A DNA stretch of 64,000 bases from Paucibacter sp. DJ2R-2 (GCF_025717675.1 NZ_JAJIRT010000002.1:124001-188000), one strand, 5' to 3'; counted from the stretch's first letter, positions 35,693 to 46,305 are shown. Notes: generated from the letters alone by a model not told the origin. Translations and numbers: made by a program.

Positions 35693-37789
35693 TCAGCCGT
35701 TGAAGCTCTTGCCCTCGGCCACCAAGCGCTGCAGCAGGGGCGCGGGCTCCCAGAAGGCCGCATCGTCCCGCGGGTTGCGTGCCAGGCGCTTCATGGCATG
35801 CAGCACATTGAAAAGGCCCAGGCTGTCGGCATAGCACATGGGGCCGCCGCGCCAGAGCGGGAAGCCGTAGCCGCTGAGGTAGACCATGTCGATGTCCGAG
35901 GCGCGCTGAGCGATGCCCTCCTCCAGCAGACGGGCGCCCTCGTTGACCAGGGCCAGCACCAGGCGCTCGACGATCTCCTCATCGCGGATCTGGCGCGGCT
36001 GCAGGCCCAGGGCGGCGCGGTGCTCGGCCAGCATGGCCGCCACCTCGGGGGAAGGCAGCGCCTCGCGCCGGCCGGGCCGGTAGTCGTACCAGCCTGCCTG
36101 GGTCTTCTGGCCGAAGCGGCCGCGCTCGCACAGGCGGTCGGCGCTTTGCGAGTAACGCAGCTCGGGCCGCTCGATCGCGCGGCGCTTGCGGATGGCCCAG
36201 CTGATGTCGTTGCCGGCCAGATCGTTCATGCGGAAGGGGCCCATGGCGAAGCCAAAGGCCTCGGCCGCGCGGTCCACCTGTTCGGGCGAGCAGCCCTCGT
36301 CCAGCAGAAAACCGGCCTGGCGCGCGTACTGCTCGATCATGCGGTTGCCGATGAAACCGTCGCAGACACCGGCCACCACCGCCGTCTTGCGTATCTTCTT
36401 GGCCAGGGCCATGGCGGTAGCCAGCACATCGTGGCCGGTGGCCGCGCCGCGCACCACCTCCAGCAGCTTCATCACCTGGGCCGGGCTGAAGAAATGCAGG
36501 CCCAGCACATCCTGCGGGCGGCGGGTGAAACCTGCGATGGTGTTGATGTCCAGGGTCGAGGTGTTGGAAGCCAGGATGGCGCCGGGCTTGGCCGCGGCGT
36601 CGATCTGCTCGAAGACCTGGCGCTTGACGGCCAGGTCCTCGAACACCGCCTCGATCACCAGGTCGGCCTCGGCGATGTCGGCATAGCTCAGGCTGCCGCG
36701 CAGCAAGGCCAGTCGCGCGTCCAGCTTGTCCTGCTTGAGCTTGCCTTTGCTCAGCTGCGCCTCATAGCTGCTGCGGATGCGGGCCAGGCCGCGCTCCAGC
36801 GCCTCGGCTTGGCTCTCCAGCAGCACGACGGGCAGGCCAGCGTTGAGGAAATTCATGGCAATGCCGCTGCCCATGGTGCCGGCGCCGATCACCGCCACCT
36901 GGCGGATCTCGCGCAGCGGCGTGCCGGGCGGCAGATCGGCGATCTTGGACGCGGCCCGCTCGGCCACAAAAGCATGGCGCAAGGCCTTGGACTCAGGCGT
37001 GATCATCAGGGCCGCAAAGCCCTCGCGCTCGGCGCGCAGCCCTTGCTCGAAGGGCAGGTTTACGGCGGCGGCCACCGCCTCCAGGCAGCGCAGCGGCGCG
37101 GGGAAGTTGCGGCTCTGCGCGGCCACCATGTTTCGAGCGAACTGGAAGAAGGCCTCAGGGTTGGCATGTGTGGCCGGCAGATCGCGCACGCGCGGCAGCG
37201 GGCGCTGCGCAGCGACTTCGGCTGCAAACGCCAGGGCCGCCTCCAGCACCTCGCCGGCCACCACCCGGTCGAACAGCTTTTGCCCGGGCACCTGGGCCAG
37301 CAGTTCGGCCGCCACGATCTCGCCGCTGACGATCAGGTTCAGCGCCGCCTCGACACCCAGGGCACGCGGCAGGCGCTGCGTACCGCCGGCGCCGGGCAGC
37401 AGGCCCAGCTTCACCTCGGGCAAGGCGACCTTGGTGCCGGCGGCCACCACGCGGTAGTGGCAGCTCAGAGCCAGCTCCAGACCACCGCCCATGCAGACGC
37501 TATGCACGGCCGCCACCACCGGCTTGCTGCAAGCCTCGACCAAGGCCACCACGCTGGGCAGATTGGGCTCGCTCATGGCCTTGGGGCTGCCGAACTCCTT
37601 GATGTCGGCCCCGCCCGAGAAGGCCGCGCCGGCACCCGTCATCACCACGGCCGTGACGGCCGGGTCGGCCTCGGCCCGCTCGATGGCGGCGACGATGGCC
37701 TGGCGTGTCGCCAGGCCCAGGCCGTTGACCGGCGGATTGTTCAAGGTGATGACAGCGGTGCTGCCGCGGACTTCGTACAAAGCGGTCAT
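35693..37789 (-). CDS. fadJ: Bifunctional enoyl-CoA hydratase / 3-hydroxyacyl-CoA dehydrogenase (FadJ/FadB-like)
   Basis: A 698-residue multifunctional beta-oxidation enzyme. The N-terminal crotonase half shows VVMTGAGAAFSGGADIKEFG and SVCMGGGLELALSCHYRVVA, with [20 protein letters not shown] carrying the catalytic Glu. The NAD-binding domain begins VAVIGAGTMGSGIAMNFLNA, followed by the dehydrogenase C-domain repeats with GLHFFSPAQVMKLLEVVRG and GFIGNRMIEQYARQAGFLLD. It leads the operon, and a 12-bp perfect palindrome lies about 65 bp upstream of its start. Whether it belongs to the FadB or FadJ branch is not settled by eye. Confidence 0.92.
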   Translation of the reverse strand: MTALYEVRGSTAVITLNNPPVNGLGLATRQAIVAAIERAEADPAVTAVVMTGAGAAFSGGADIKEFGSPKAMSEPNLPSVVALVEACSKPVVAAVHSVCMGGGLELALSCHYRVVAAGTKVALPEVKLGLLPGAGGTQRLPRALGVEAALNLIVSGEIVAAELLAQVPGQKLFDRVVAGEVLEAALAFAAEVAAQRPLPRVRDLPATHANPEAFFQFARNMVAAQSRNFPAPLRCLEAVAAAVNLPFEQGLRAEREGFAALMITPESKALRHAFVAERAASKIADLPPGTPLREIRQVAVIGAGTMGSGIAMNFLNAGLPVVLLESQAEALERGLARIRSSYEAQLSKGKLKQDKLDARLALLRGSLSYADIAEADLVIEAVFEDLAVKRQVFEQIDAAAKPGAILASNTSTLDINTIAGFTRRPQDVLGLHFFSPAQVMKLLEVVRGAATGHDVLATAMALAKKIRKTAVVAGVCDGFIGNRMIEQYARQAGFLLDEGCSPEQVDRAAEAFGFAMGPFRMNDLAGNDISWAIRKRRAIERPELRYSQSADRLCERGRFGQKTQAGWYDYRPGRREALPSPEVAAMLAEHRAALGLQPRQIRDEEIVERLVLALVNEGARLLEEGIAQRASDIDMVYLSGYGFPLWRGGPMCYADSLGLFNVLHAMKRLARNPRDDAAFWEPAPLLQRLVAEGKSFNG

Positions 37790-37851
37790 GGCGGGGCCTT
37801 GTGAACAGGTTCAAACAGAGGGCACAGCCACCAGAGCTGGCCCGGAAAATA

Positions 37852-37863
37852 GAACGATCGTTC
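37852..37863. promoter_or_regulatory. Palindromic operator candidate for the beta-oxidation operon
   Basis: GAACGATCGTTC is a perfect 12-bp palindrome, flanked by further partial symmetry (TAGA at 37850-37853 and TCTA at 37866-37869). It lies 63 bp upstream of the fadJ-like start in the divergent gap. TetR-family acyl-CoA sensors bind sites with a similar GAACG/CGTTC core, so regulation by fatty acyl-CoA is plausible. The regulator is not in the window. Confidence 0.6.
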
Positions 37864-37988
37864 GATTCTAGGCAGAGCCTGTGCTGCCGTCCTGTCCCAG
37901 CGGCGACAAACAAGGCCTGCGGGCCTCAGGGTTAGCCCGAGTCGGCCGGCTTGCGCCTAATATGCGCGGCCTTCCAGAATCCAAACCT

Positions 37989-39026
37989 ATGCGTCTTTCA
38001 CTGCGTCCCCCTCGGTTTTTATCCGCGGCACTGCACCCCGACATCCCCAGCGATCCGGCGCTCTGCCCCAACTGCGGCAGCCGCTTCGCCGAGCCGCGGC
38101 CGAGCTACTGCGGAGAATGCGGGCAGGAGTCAAGGCTGCGCGCGCCGACGCTGGGCGAGTTCGGCCAGCAGCTGGGCGGCGCCTACATCTCCATGGAAGG
38201 CGCGCTCTGGCGCACGCTCTGGCGGCTGCTGCTCCTGCCTGGACAACTGACGCTGGAATACCTGAAGGGCCGCCGGCGCCGCTATGTGCTGCCGCTGCGT
38301 CTGTACCTGACCATCAGCGTGCTGGCCCTGCTGGCCCTGCGCCTGGTGACGGCGCCTATGCTGGAGGCGCAAGCCGAAGCGGACGAGCAAGAAGCTGTAG
38401 CCATCGCTGTCGCGGCGTCGGCGCCGGCATCCACGGCGCTGCGGGCGGGCGTTCCAGCATCGGCGCCTGCCTCGGCACCGCGCGGCGCCGTGGTGCAGCT
38501 GGACCCGGGCGACGATCAGAACTTTCAGGTCGGTGGCCTGGCCGGCCTGCGCTTTGGCATCAAGAACCAGAAGTTCTTCTGCGAGGGCCTGCCCGTGTCC
38601 ATGTGCAAGCGCCTGGAAAAGCGCCTGGCCCAGGGCCGCGGGCACTTCAAGCAGGAAATCCTGCATGTGGTCACGCGCAGCCTCAACAACCTCGGCCTGA
38701 CGATGTTCCTGCTGCTGCCGGCCTTTGCCCTGTGGCTGAAGCTGATCTTCATCGACAAACGCCTGCGCTACACCGAGCACCTGGTCTTTGCCCTGCATCT
38801 GCATGCCTTCTGGTTCGCCATGTTGCTGCTGATGCTGATCCCGGTGGAAGGGCTGCAGCTCACGGCCACACTCGCCAGCATGAGCTACCCCCTGGTCGCC
38901 ATCCAGCGGGTCTACCGCACGCGCTGGTGGAGCACGCTGCTGCGTGCCGCGGTGCTGGCCATGCTCAACCTCTGCGTCACCACCCTGGTCGTGGCCCTGC
39001 TCTTTCTGGCCAATCTGGTGAGCTGA
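37989..39026 (+). CDS. DUF3667-type membrane protein with an N-terminal zinc ribbon
   Basis: A 345-residue protein of unknown function. A zinc ribbon near the N-terminus is formed by CPNCGSRFAEPRPSYCGECG (two CxxC pairs). A membrane segment follows (LYLTISVLALLALRLV), then a soluble loop rich in Ala/Pro (about residues 130-180), and further membrane helices towards the C-terminus (LTMFLLLPAFALWLKLIF, FALHLHAFWFAMLLLMLI, AVLAMLNLCVTTLVVALLFL). The layout fits the DUF3667 family. It is divergent from the beta-oxidation operon. Confidence 0.78.
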   Translation: MRLSLRPPRFLSAALHPDIPSDPALCPNCGSRFAEPRPSYCGECGQESRLRAPTLGEFGQQLGGAYISMEGALWRTLWRLLLLPGQLTLEYLKGRRRRYVLPLRLYLTISVLALLALRLVTAPMLEAQAEADEQEAVAIAVAASAPASTALRAGVPASAPASAPRGAVVQLDPGDDQNFQVGGLAGLRFGIKNQKFFCEGLPVSMCKRLEKRLAQGRGHFKQEILHVVTRSLNNLGLTMFLLLPAFALWLKLIFIDKRLRYTEHLVFALHLHAFWFAMLLLMLIPVEGLQLTATLASMSYPLVAIQRVYRTRWWSTLLRAAVLAMLNLCVTTLVVALLFLANLVS

Positions 39027-39102
39027 ATCTAGGCACGGCCGGGCCGGGCCGCCCACAATGCGCGGGCGCAGCGCGATCTCTTGTCATCCGCCCGCCCAAG
39101 CC

Positions 39103-40344
39103 ATGTCCACAAGCCCCCGCCGCAAGGCCACCCATCTCTTGAGCGCCAGCGAGCTGCGCGGCCTGGCCCAGCTGGCCACCCAGGGCACGCTGGGCGTGAC
39201 CGACATCGTCGAGGGCATGCATCAGGCCGTCTGGTCACGGCTGGGAATGCAGGGCCGCCGCGAGGAAGAAAAAGCCCGCAGCGCTGGCCTGACCGGCCTG
39301 GTCTACCGCAGCATCCGCGGCGGCACCCGGCTGCTGGGCCAAGGGGTCGACCAACTGCTGGCGGCTTGGCCCGCCGATGCAAGCCAGCCGGCCAGCGAAC
39401 CCTCGCCCCAGCGCCTGGCCCTGTTGGCGGCGCTCAACGGCGTGATGGGCGACCACCTGGCCGAGAGCGGCAATCCGCTGGCCCTGCCCATGACGGTGCT
39501 GAACCCGGATGCAGCAAGCGCAGCGCCCACGGGCCACCTGCTTCTGCTGATCCACGGCCTGTGCATGAACGATCTGCAATGGCGCAGCGAGAACAAGGCC
39601 GGCCACGCCCATGACCACGGCGAGATCCTGGCTCGCGCCCTGGGCGCCAGCCGGCTCTACCTGCGCTACAACTCGGGCCGCCATATCTCGGAGAACGGCC
39701 GGGACCTGGCGCAGCTGCTGCAGCAAACGCTGGACACCTGGCCGGTGCCGGTGAAGCGCATCACCATCGTCGGCCACAGCATGGGCGGCTTGGTCGCACG
39801 CAGCGCGATACAGCTGGCGCAAGCGGACCGTCTGGGCTGGCCCAAGCGCCTGCACAGTCTGGTTTTTCTGGGCTCACCACACCAGGGTGCACCGCTGGAG
39901 CGGGCCGGGCATTGGGTGGACCTGCTGCTGGGCAGCAACCGGCACAGCGCGCCACTGGCCCGCCTGGGTCAGCTGCGCAGCGCCGGCATCACCGATCTGC
40001 GCCACGGCCTGGTGCAAGACGCCGACTGGCAGGGCCGCGACCGCTTTGCCCCCGGCCATGTGCCGCATCAACCCCTGCCCCTGCCGGCCGGCATCGCCTG
40101 CTACACGTTGGCGGGCACCACGGCTGCCAAGCGCAGCCCCATGGCCGACCGGCTGCTGGGCGACGGCTTGGTGCCGCTGCGCAGCGCTCTCGGCGAACAT
40201 GAGGATCCGGCCTTGCGCCTGGACTTTGCGCCCGAGGCCCGCAACATCCAATACCGATGCGGTCACCTACAGCTGCTCAGCAGCCCGGCGGTCAGCCAGC
40301 AACTGCTGGCCTGGCTGGCGCCTTCGCCCGCAAAAGCGGAATAA
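39103..40344 (+). CDS. Alpha/beta hydrolase, lipase-like (PGAP1-type)
   Basis: A 413-residue cytoplasmic alpha/beta hydrolase. The oxyanion region LLLIHGLCMNDLQW, the nucleophile elbow GHSMGG with Ser near residue 226, and later LGSPHQGAPLERAGHWVDLL are all typical of the PGAP1/lipase group. A C-terminal His (CGHLQLLSSPAV) is a good candidate for the third member of the triad. There is no signal peptide. The ATG at 39103 is preferred over an upstream one at 39058. Its substrate is unknown. Confidence 0.83.
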   Translation: MSTSPRRKATHLLSASELRGLAQLATQGTLGVTDIVEGMHQAVWSRLGMQGRREEEKARSAGLTGLVYRSIRGGTRLLGQGVDQLLAAWPADASQPASEPSPQRLALLAALNGVMGDHLAESGNPLALPMTVLNPDAASAAPTGHLLLLIHGLCMNDLQWRSENKAGHAHDHGEILARALGASRLYLRYNSGRHISENGRDLAQLLQQTLDTWPVPVKRITIVGHSMGGLVARSAIQLAQADRLGWPKRLHSLVFLGSPHQGAPLERAGHWVDLLLGSNRHSAPLARLGQLRSAGITDLRHGLVQDADWQGRDRFAPGHVPHQPLPLPAGIACYTLAGTTAAKRSPMADRLLGDGLVPLRSALGEHEDPALRLDFAPEARNIQYRCGHLQLLSSPAVSQQLLAWLAPSPAKAE

Positions 40345-40350
40345 AGCGCG

Positions 40351-43203
40351 TCAGAGGCCGCGCAGCAGCTGCTGCACTTCGGCCTGATTGCCATACTGTT
40401 TGCCACTGGTGGCCAGGCGGTTCAGCTCGACCGCGGCCAGGCGCTTGTCGCCGGCCTTGAGGTAGAGCTTGGCCAGGCGCATGCGCAGATCGTGGTTCTG
40501 CGGCTGCAGCTCCAAAGCCTGCACCTGCACCTCGATCGCGCGCGGCAGCTTGTTGTCGGCCTCCAGCACCGAGGACAAGGTGTCCAGGAAGGCCGGCTGC
40601 TTGGGCGCGATCTGCACCGCTTTCTCGGCCAAGGCCAGGCCGCCCGGTTTGTTCAGCTTCATGGCCAACCAGGCCAGGTTGTTGAGCACGGCCGGGTTCT
40701 CGGGCTGCAGCTTCTGCACCGCCGCAAAGCGGCCTTCTGCCGCGGCCAGCTGGCCCTGATTCAGCTCGACGCCGCCGAGGTAGAACAGGAACTCGGCGTC
40801 GTTCGGGTGGGCCTTGAGCCAGTCCTGCGCATGCTTGTCGGCCTCGGCCTTGGCGCCGCCCAGGCTCAGGGCCAGGTGCAGCTTGCTCGCCACCGCCGGA
40901 TCGGGCGCTTTCTCCAGGCTGCGGCGCATGGCGGCGGCGGCCGCCGGCCATGCCTTCTGGTTGGCCTGCACATCACCTTCGAGGCTGTAACCGAGCGGCG
41001 AGGCCGGCGCGCGTTTTTGGATCAGGGCCGCCGTGGCCAGCGCTTCCTTGGGCTCGCCATTGGCCAGCTGCAGTTCGCCGAGCCGGCGCTGCACCACCAG
41101 GTTGTCGGGCGACAGCTCCAGCGCGTGCTTTAAATTGCTGATCGCGGTCGGGTACTTCTTGAGCGCGGCATAGACCTCGGCCAGGCGCAGCGACGGCAGC
41201 GGCGAACGCGGCATGGCGCGGGACAGCGCGTTGAAGGACTCCAAGGCCTGCTGGTACTCACCGGCCACGGTGCGGGCCCGGCCTTGCGCTTCCATCAAGT
41301 CGGCACTTTCCGGCATGGCGGCAATGCCTTGCTCGGCGGCGCTCAGCGCAGCCTTGAGATTGCGTTCCTTGAGCTGGAAATCGATCAAGGCCACACGCGG
41401 CGCCGCGGCACTGGGCTTGCTGGCGATGGCCTTGTTGATCATGGCCTCGATCTCGGCCTTGGGTGCGCCGCGTTGCTCGGCCAGCTCGGCCAGCGCCAGC
41501 TGCGCGTTGACATTGTCCGGGTCGGCCACCAGCAAGGTCTCGAAGCGCTGCTTGGCTGCCGCCGGCTGCTTGTCATTGATGTCCAGCGAAGCCAGCAAGG
41601 CGGCGGCAGGATAGAACTTGGGGTCGATCTTGAGGGCCTGCTCCAGGCTCTTGCGGGCTCCGGCCGTGTCGCGCCGGGCCAGGAACACCAGGCCGCGCAG
41701 ATTGTGCGCCATGGGTTTGTCCGGCTGCTTGCGCTCCAGCACGGCGATGGCGGCCAGCGCCTTGTCCAGATCACGGCGCTGCAGATGGGCGCGGATCAAG
41801 GCCACATCAGCCACCGTGCTGGGGTCAGAGTCGGAAATGCTCTTGAGCTCCGCCAGCACGTCCTCTGCCGAGGCGCTGGCGCCACGCCCCAGAGCCAGCT
41901 GGGTGCGGCTGCGCGTGTCGGCCGGGTTGAGCTTGGCCGCCTGAGCGAAATAGCCGGCCGCCTTCTTGTCGTCGCCATTCTGGCGGTAGGCCTCGCCGGC
42001 CAGCGAGTAGAGCTGGGCATCGATGGGTGACGCGCCTTGCAGCAGGGGCTGCAGCGCCGCCACGGCCTTGGCCGGCCGTCCGGTCAAGAGATAGACCTGG
42101 GTCAGCATGCGCCGGGCCAGCCCCAGATTGGGGGAAATCTTGAGCGCCTTGCCGAGATACTCCTCGGCCTGCACATAGCCCTTGAGCTCGAACTCGATCG
42201 CGCCGCCCAGCTGCAAGGCCAGAGGATTTTCGGGCGCCATCTTGAGCAGTTGCTGACTGAGCTCGCGCGCCTTGGAAAACTCGCGCTGACGGAAGGTCAG
42301 CAAGGCCTCGAAATACAGGGTTTGCGGATGGCCGGCCAGCACCTTCTTGAGCGCGGCCAGCTGTTCGGCCGCGGCCGGCAGGTCGCCGCTGTCCAGCCAG
42401 TGGTTGAGCAGGCCGGTGTGCGCGGACACATCACCGGGCTGCAGAGCCAGAGCCTGGCGGTAGGCCGCCACAGCGGCCTGGCCACCGGCCTCGGCCGCCT
42501 TGCTGCCCTCGGCCTTGTCAAGCGGCTTGCCGGCGCTGGCGGCTGCAGCCTGGGCTTGCGCGGCCTCGACCCGGCGCGTCACCATCAGGATGTCACCCTT
42601 GAGGCGCCAGCCCTCGGCCAGCTTGGGCTCGCGCTGCAGCAGCGCGTCCAGCATCTGCAGCGCGCCCGCGAAGTCGCCGTCACGGGCCTTCATGCGCACC
42701 TGGAGGATCTGGGTGGCCGGGAAATCGGGCTGGGCCTGGAGTGCCTCGGCGATTGCCGCACTGGCTTTGTCCTGGGCGCCGGTGGATTCATAGGCAATCG
42801 CCAGCGAGGTCAGCAGGTCGGCGCGCGCCTTGGCGTCGCCGGGCCGCGTGCCGCCATGCTGCTCGATCAAGGCCTTGTAAGAGTCATTGGCAATCATGGC
42901 CCGAGCCAAGACCGGCAGCACCTGGTCGGCCGATGCCTTCAAGGCCAAAGCCTTGCCCAGCTCCACCTCGGCCGAACGGCTGTCACCGGCGGCCAGAAAA
43001 GCCTGGCCCAGCAGGAAGCGCGCCTCGGCCGCCTCAGGCGACTTCTGCAGGGCATTCTTCAACTGGATGATGGCGGTCTTGTGGTCACCCTTGCCGATCG
43101 AGCCCCGGGCCGAAGCCATCAGGCTGTCATAACTCTCTCCGCCACAGGCCGCCAAGAGGCAAGCGGTCAGAACACTGGTGGCAATCAGCTTGGGAGTGGA
43201 CAT
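40351..43203 (-). CDS. prsT: PEP-CTERM system TPR-repeat lipoprotein PrsT
   Basis: A 950-residue lipoprotein with a signal peptide and lipobox (LLAACG). The rest is a long run of about 20 tetratricopeptide repeats (for example [60 protein letters not shown]). Length and pattern match PrsT (TIGR02917), which occurs with exosortase/PEP-CTERM systems and is thought to help surface-protein or polysaccharide export. It fits the PEP-CTERM cargo at 22838-23503, although the exosortase genes themselves are not in this window. Start ATG 43203 gives the lipoprotein signal. Confidence 0.88.
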   Translation of the reverse strand: MSTPKLIATSVLTACLLAACGGESYDSLMASARGSIGKGDHKTAIIQLKNALQKSPEAAEARFLLGQAFLAAGDSRSAEVELGKALALKASADQVLPVLARAMIANDSYKALIEQHGGTRPGDAKARADLLTSLAIAYESTGAQDKASAAIAEALQAQPDFPATQILQVRMKARDGDFAGALQMLDALLQREPKLAEGWRLKGDILMVTRRVEAAQAQAAAASAGKPLDKAEGSKAAEAGGQAAVAAYRQALALQPGDVSAHTGLLNHWLDSGDLPAAAEQLAALKKVLAGHPQTLYFEALLTFRQREFSKARELSQQLLKMAPENPLALQLGGAIEFELKGYVQAEEYLGKALKISPNLGLARRMLTQVYLLTGRPAKAVAALQPLLQGASPIDAQLYSLAGEAYRQNGDDKKAAGYFAQAAKLNPADTRSRTQLALGRGASASAEDVLAELKSISDSDPSTVADVALIRAHLQRRDLDKALAAIAVLERKQPDKPMAHNLRGLVFLARRDTAGARKSLEQALKIDPKFYPAAALLASLDINDKQPAAAKQRFETLLVADPDNVNAQLALAELAEQRGAPKAEIEAMINKAIASKPSAAAPRVALIDFQLKERNLKAALSAAEQGIAAMPESADLMEAQGRARTVAGEYQQALESFNALSRAMPRSPLPSLRLAEVYAALKKYPTAISNLKHALELSPDNLVVQRRLGELQLANGEPKEALATAALIQKRAPASPLGYSLEGDVQANQKAWPAAAAAMRRSLEKAPDPAVASKLHLALSLGGAKAEADKHAQDWLKAHPNDAEFLFYLGGVELNQGQLAAAEGRFAAVQKLQPENPAVLNNLAWLAMKLNKPGGLALAEKAVQIAPKQPAFLDTLSSVLEADNKLPRAIEVQVQALELQPQNHDLRMRLAKLYLKAGDKRLAAVELNRLATSGKQYGNQAEVQQLLRGL

Positions 43204-43320
43204 GGGATAGGCGCAATGGGTCTGAGGCTGAAGAAACCGGCCCCGCCGCTGACAGGGCGGCTGGAGCCAAGGAATGGCCGGCAAAGTATAGGGGCGGGTC
43301 CGGCTGGCTACACTGGCCCG

Positions 43321-44880
43321 ATGCCTGCTCCAGACCTCGTTTCACCGGCCAATTCGCCTCGCGATGCCGAGCTTTTCTCTGCCAACCAAGCGGGCCGGGT
43401 GCCGCCGCCTGAGGTCTGGCTGAACCGCTTCGCAGCCCTAGGCCCGGCCTTCCATACCGAGCTGCCGCCGCAAGGCTTGCCCCAACCGGTCTGGGTGGCG
43501 CAGAGCACGGCCAGCGCGGCCGAGCTGGGCTGGCCCGAGGACTGGTGGCAGCGCGAGGACTGGAACGCCCTGGAGGTGCTGAGCGGCAATGCGGCCTGGC
43601 CCGGCATGCGCACGCTGGCCAGCGTCTACAGCGGCCACCAGTTCGGCGTCTGGGCTGGCCAGCTCGGCGACGGCCGCGCCCATCTGCTGGGCGAGATCGC
43701 CACACCGGGCGGCAGCCTCGAGTTACAGCTCAAAGGCGCCGGCCTCACGCCCTACTCGCGCCGCGGCGACGGCCGCGCGGTGCTGCGCTCTTCCATCCGC
43801 GAATTCCTCTGCTCGGAGGCCATGCATGCGCTGGGCATCCCCAGCACCCGCGCCCTGGCCCTGACGGCCTCGTCCCTGCCAGTGCGGCGCGAAACCTTGG
43901 AGACCGCGGCCATCGTCACCCGGGTGGCGCCAAGCTTTCTGCGCTTCGGCCACTTCGAGCATTTCTCGCACCGCCAGCAGCACCAGGAGCTGCACCAGCT
44001 GGCCGATCACTTCATCGATTTGCACGCGCCCGAATGCCGCGCGGCGAGCGAGCCCTATCTGGCCTTGCTGGAGCGGGTGGCCCGGCAGACCGGCGCCTTG
44101 CTGGCCCAGTGGCAGGCCGTGGGCTTCTGCCATGGGGTGATGAATACCGACAATATGTCCATGCTGGGCCTGACCATCGACTACGGCCCCTTCGGCTTTC
44201 TCGACGGTTTCAACCCAGGCCACATCTGCAACCACTCCGACCACCAAGGCCGTTATGCCTTCGCCCGCCAGCCCAGCATGGCTTTCTGGAATCTGCATGC
44301 CCTGGCCCAGGCCCTGCTGCCCTTGATCCAGAACGAGGGTGAGGATCCCGAGGCTGCCAGCGAGCGCGCGCTCGATGCGATCGAGCCCTACAAGCAGGCC
44401 TTCAGCGATCACTTCATCGCCCTGATGCGGGCCAAGCTGGGGCTGCTCAGCGAGCAGACCGAAGACACTGCCCTGATCGACGACTGGCTGCGCCTGCTGG
44501 CAGCGACCCAGGTGGACTACACCATTGCCCACCGCCGGCTCAGCCGATTCGGCCTGCACGATGACACCGGCGCCTTGCGCGACCTGTTCCTGGACCGCGA
44601 CGCCTTCGACGCCTGGGCCCAGCGCTACCGCCAGCGCCTGCAAACCGAGGCCAGCCAAGACGGCGCGCGCCAGGCGGCCATGCGCGCGGTCAACCCGGCC
44701 GTGGTGCTGCGCAACCATCTGGCCGAGGGCGCCATCCGCGCCGCCCAGGCCGGCGATTTCTCCGAGACGCAGCGCCTGCTCCAGGTCCTGCAGCGGCCCT
44801 TCGACGACCCCAAACAGGCCAGCGACGCGGCCTTCCCGCCCGACTGGGCTCAAACCCTGGAAGTGTCCTGTTCATCATGA
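43321..44880 (+). CDS. selO: Protein adenylyltransferase SelO
   Basis: A pseudokinase-fold enzyme that transfers AMP to Ser/Thr/Tyr of redox proteins. The 519 residues include [20 protein letters not shown], the nucleotide-binding [20 protein letters not shown], and the catalytic [20 protein letters not shown]. The C-terminus ends VSCSS; the late Cys matches the position of a redox-active Cys reported in the E. coli protein. Its ATGA overlap with msrB shows translational coupling, linking AMPylation to methionine-sulfoxide repair. Confidence 0.93.
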   Translation: MPAPDLVSPANSPRDAELFSANQAGRVPPPEVWLNRFAALGPAFHTELPPQGLPQPVWVAQSTASAAELGWPEDWWQREDWNALEVLSGNAAWPGMRTLASVYSGHQFGVWAGQLGDGRAHLLGEIATPGGSLELQLKGAGLTPYSRRGDGRAVLRSSIREFLCSEAMHALGIPSTRALALTASSLPVRRETLETAAIVTRVAPSFLRFGHFEHFSHRQQHQELHQLADHFIDLHAPECRAASEPYLALLERVARQTGALLAQWQAVGFCHGVMNTDNMSMLGLTIDYGPFGFLDGFNPGHICNHSDHQGRYAFARQPSMAFWNLHALAQALLPLIQNEGEDPEAASERALDAIEPYKQAFSDHFIALMRAKLGLLSEQTEDTALIDDWLRLLAATQVDYTIAHRRLSRFGLHDDTGALRDLFLDRDAFDAWAQRYRQRLQTEASQDGARQAAMRAVNPAVVLRNHLAEGAIRAAQAGDFSETQRLLQVLQRPFDDPKQASDAAFPPDWAQTLEVSCSS

Positions 44881-45296
44881 GCGACAAGAGCAGCAAGACC
44901 TACCCGGTTCAAAAGAGCGAGGCCGAATGGCGCGCCCAGCTGGACCCCATGCAATACCAAGTGGCCCGGCAATCGGGCACCGAACGCGCCTTCACCGGCA
45001 AGTACTGGGACCATTTCGAGAAGAACGGCCTGTACCGCTGCGTCGGCTGCGGCACGCCCTTGTTCGAGCCGGACACCAAGTTCGACGCCGGTTGCGGCTG
45101 GCCCAGCTACTGGGCCCCGGTCAATGCCGAGCTGATCGAGCGCATCGTCGATGAAAGCCACGGCATGGTGCGCGTCGAAGTGCGCTGCAACAACTGCGGC
45201 TCCCACCTGGGCCATGTCTTCCCCGACGGCCCCGAGCCGACCGGCGAGCGCTTCTGCATCAACTCGGCCGCGATAGACTTCGCGCCCCGGACCTGA
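44877..45296 (+). CDS. msrB: Peptide-methionine (R)-S-oxide reductase MsrB
   Basis: Repairs methionine-R-sulfoxide in proteins. The 139 residues contain both zinc-binding CxxC pairs (CVGCGTPLF and [12 protein letters not shown]) and the catalytic motif [11 protein letters not shown]. It overlaps selO by 4 bases (ATGA), and the ORF start is set by this overlap. It probably uses thioredoxin as reductant. Confidence 0.96.
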   Translation: MSDKSSKTYPVQKSEAEWRAQLDPMQYQVARQSGTERAFTGKYWDHFEKNGLYRCVGCGTPLFEPDTKFDAGCGWPSYWAPVNAELIERIVDESHGMVRVEVRCNNCGSHLGHVFPDGPEPTGERFCINSAAIDFAPRT

Positions 45297-45345
45297 GTTC
45301 CTCCAGGCCGCCCTTACTGCGGAGCCACGCCGGCCCGCCTTGCCC

Positions 45346-46014
45346 ATGAAGCTTCTGCTCGACTTTCTACCGCTGATCCTGTTCTTCGCCACCTTCAAGT
45401 ACGCGGACAGCCACAAAGACTGGGCCGCGGCCTTTGCCACCGAGCATTTCGGTTTCATGGTCTCGGGCGGCAAAGTCGGCACCGAGGAGGCGGCGGTCTT
45501 GCTGGCCACCCTGGTGGTGATGGTGGCTACCCTGGCACAGGCGCTGTTCCTCAAGTTGCGCGGCAAGAAGATCGACCTGATGCTCTGGATCAGCCTGGCT
45601 CTGGTCGTGACCCTGGGCGGCGCCACCATCTGGTTCCACAACGAGACCTTCATCAAGTGGAAGCCAACCGGCCTCTACTGGGGCATGGCCCTGGTGTTCT
45701 GGGGCTCGGTGCAGTTTTTCAAGAAGAACCTGATCCAGAAGATGCTGGGGGCCGAACTGGAACTGCCGGCTTTTGTGTGGCAGAACTTGAACCGCGCCTG
45801 GGTGCTGTTTTTCGCCACCCTCGGTATCGTCAACCTCTACGTGGCCTACAACTTCTCGACCTCGAGCTGGGCTGACTTCAAGGTCTTCGGCGTCACCGGA
45901 CTGATCCTGGTGTTCACGGTCGCACAAGGCGTTTACCTGAGCCGCCATCTGCCCGAACTGCCGGACGACAAGGCCGAGCCCGCCAAGGCCGATGAAACTG
46001 GAACGCAACCATGA
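45346..46014 (+). CDS. yciB: Septation protein A homologue (YciB/IspZ)
   Basis: A 222-residue inner-membrane protein with about five membrane helices, beginning LLLDFLPLILFFATFKYAD, the standard YciB/IspZ N-terminus. It also shows LFKKNL-type conserved motif as FFKKNLIQKMLG and ends with NLYVAYNFSTSSWADFKVFG. Homologues contribute to septation and envelope integrity. The ATG at 45346 is preferred over a TTG two codons upstream. It overlaps bolA by 4 bases. Confidence 0.92.
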   Translation: MKLLLDFLPLILFFATFKYADSHKDWAAAFATEHFGFMVSGGKVGTEEAAVLLATLVVMVATLAQALFLKLRGKKIDLMLWISLALVVTLGGATIWFHNETFIKWKPTGLYWGMALVFWGSVQFFKKNLIQKMLGAELELPAFVWQNLNRAWVLFFATLGIVNLYVAYNFSTSSWADFKVFGVTGLILVFTVAQGVYLSRHLPELPDDKAEPAKADETGTQP

Positions 46015-46286
46015 GCACCCACCCCGCCCTGAGCGAGATCATCACGGCGCGCCTGCAGGCTGCGCTGAGCCCTGAACGCCTGGAAGTCCAGGACGACAGC
46101 CACCTGCATGCCGGCCACGCCGGTGCCCGGGAAGGTGGCCATTACACGGTGCGAATCTGCAGCAGCCGCTTCGATGGCCTCGGCCGCGTGGCCCGCCATC
46201 GGCTCGTATATCATTCGCTGGGTGAGTTGATGCAGCAAGGCATCCACGCGCTGGCGATTGATGCCAGCACACCCCAAGAGAACTGA
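46011..46286 (+). CDS. bolA: BolA-family protein
   Basis: A 91-residue BolA-type protein (RLQAALSPERLEVQDDSHLH and AGHAGAREGGHYTVRI, then LVYHSLGELMQQGIHALAI). The conserved His residues at the DDSHLHAGH motif are the ones that bind Fe-S clusters with monothiol glutaredoxins. It overlaps yciB by ATGA and is followed by a terminator. Confidence 0.93.
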   Translation: MSTHPALSEIITARLQAALSPERLEVQDDSHLHAGHAGAREGGHYTVRICSSRFDGLGRVARHRLVYHSLGELMQQGIHALAIDASTPQEN

Positions 46287-46305
46287 TTCATCTCGAAATC
46301 GATCA

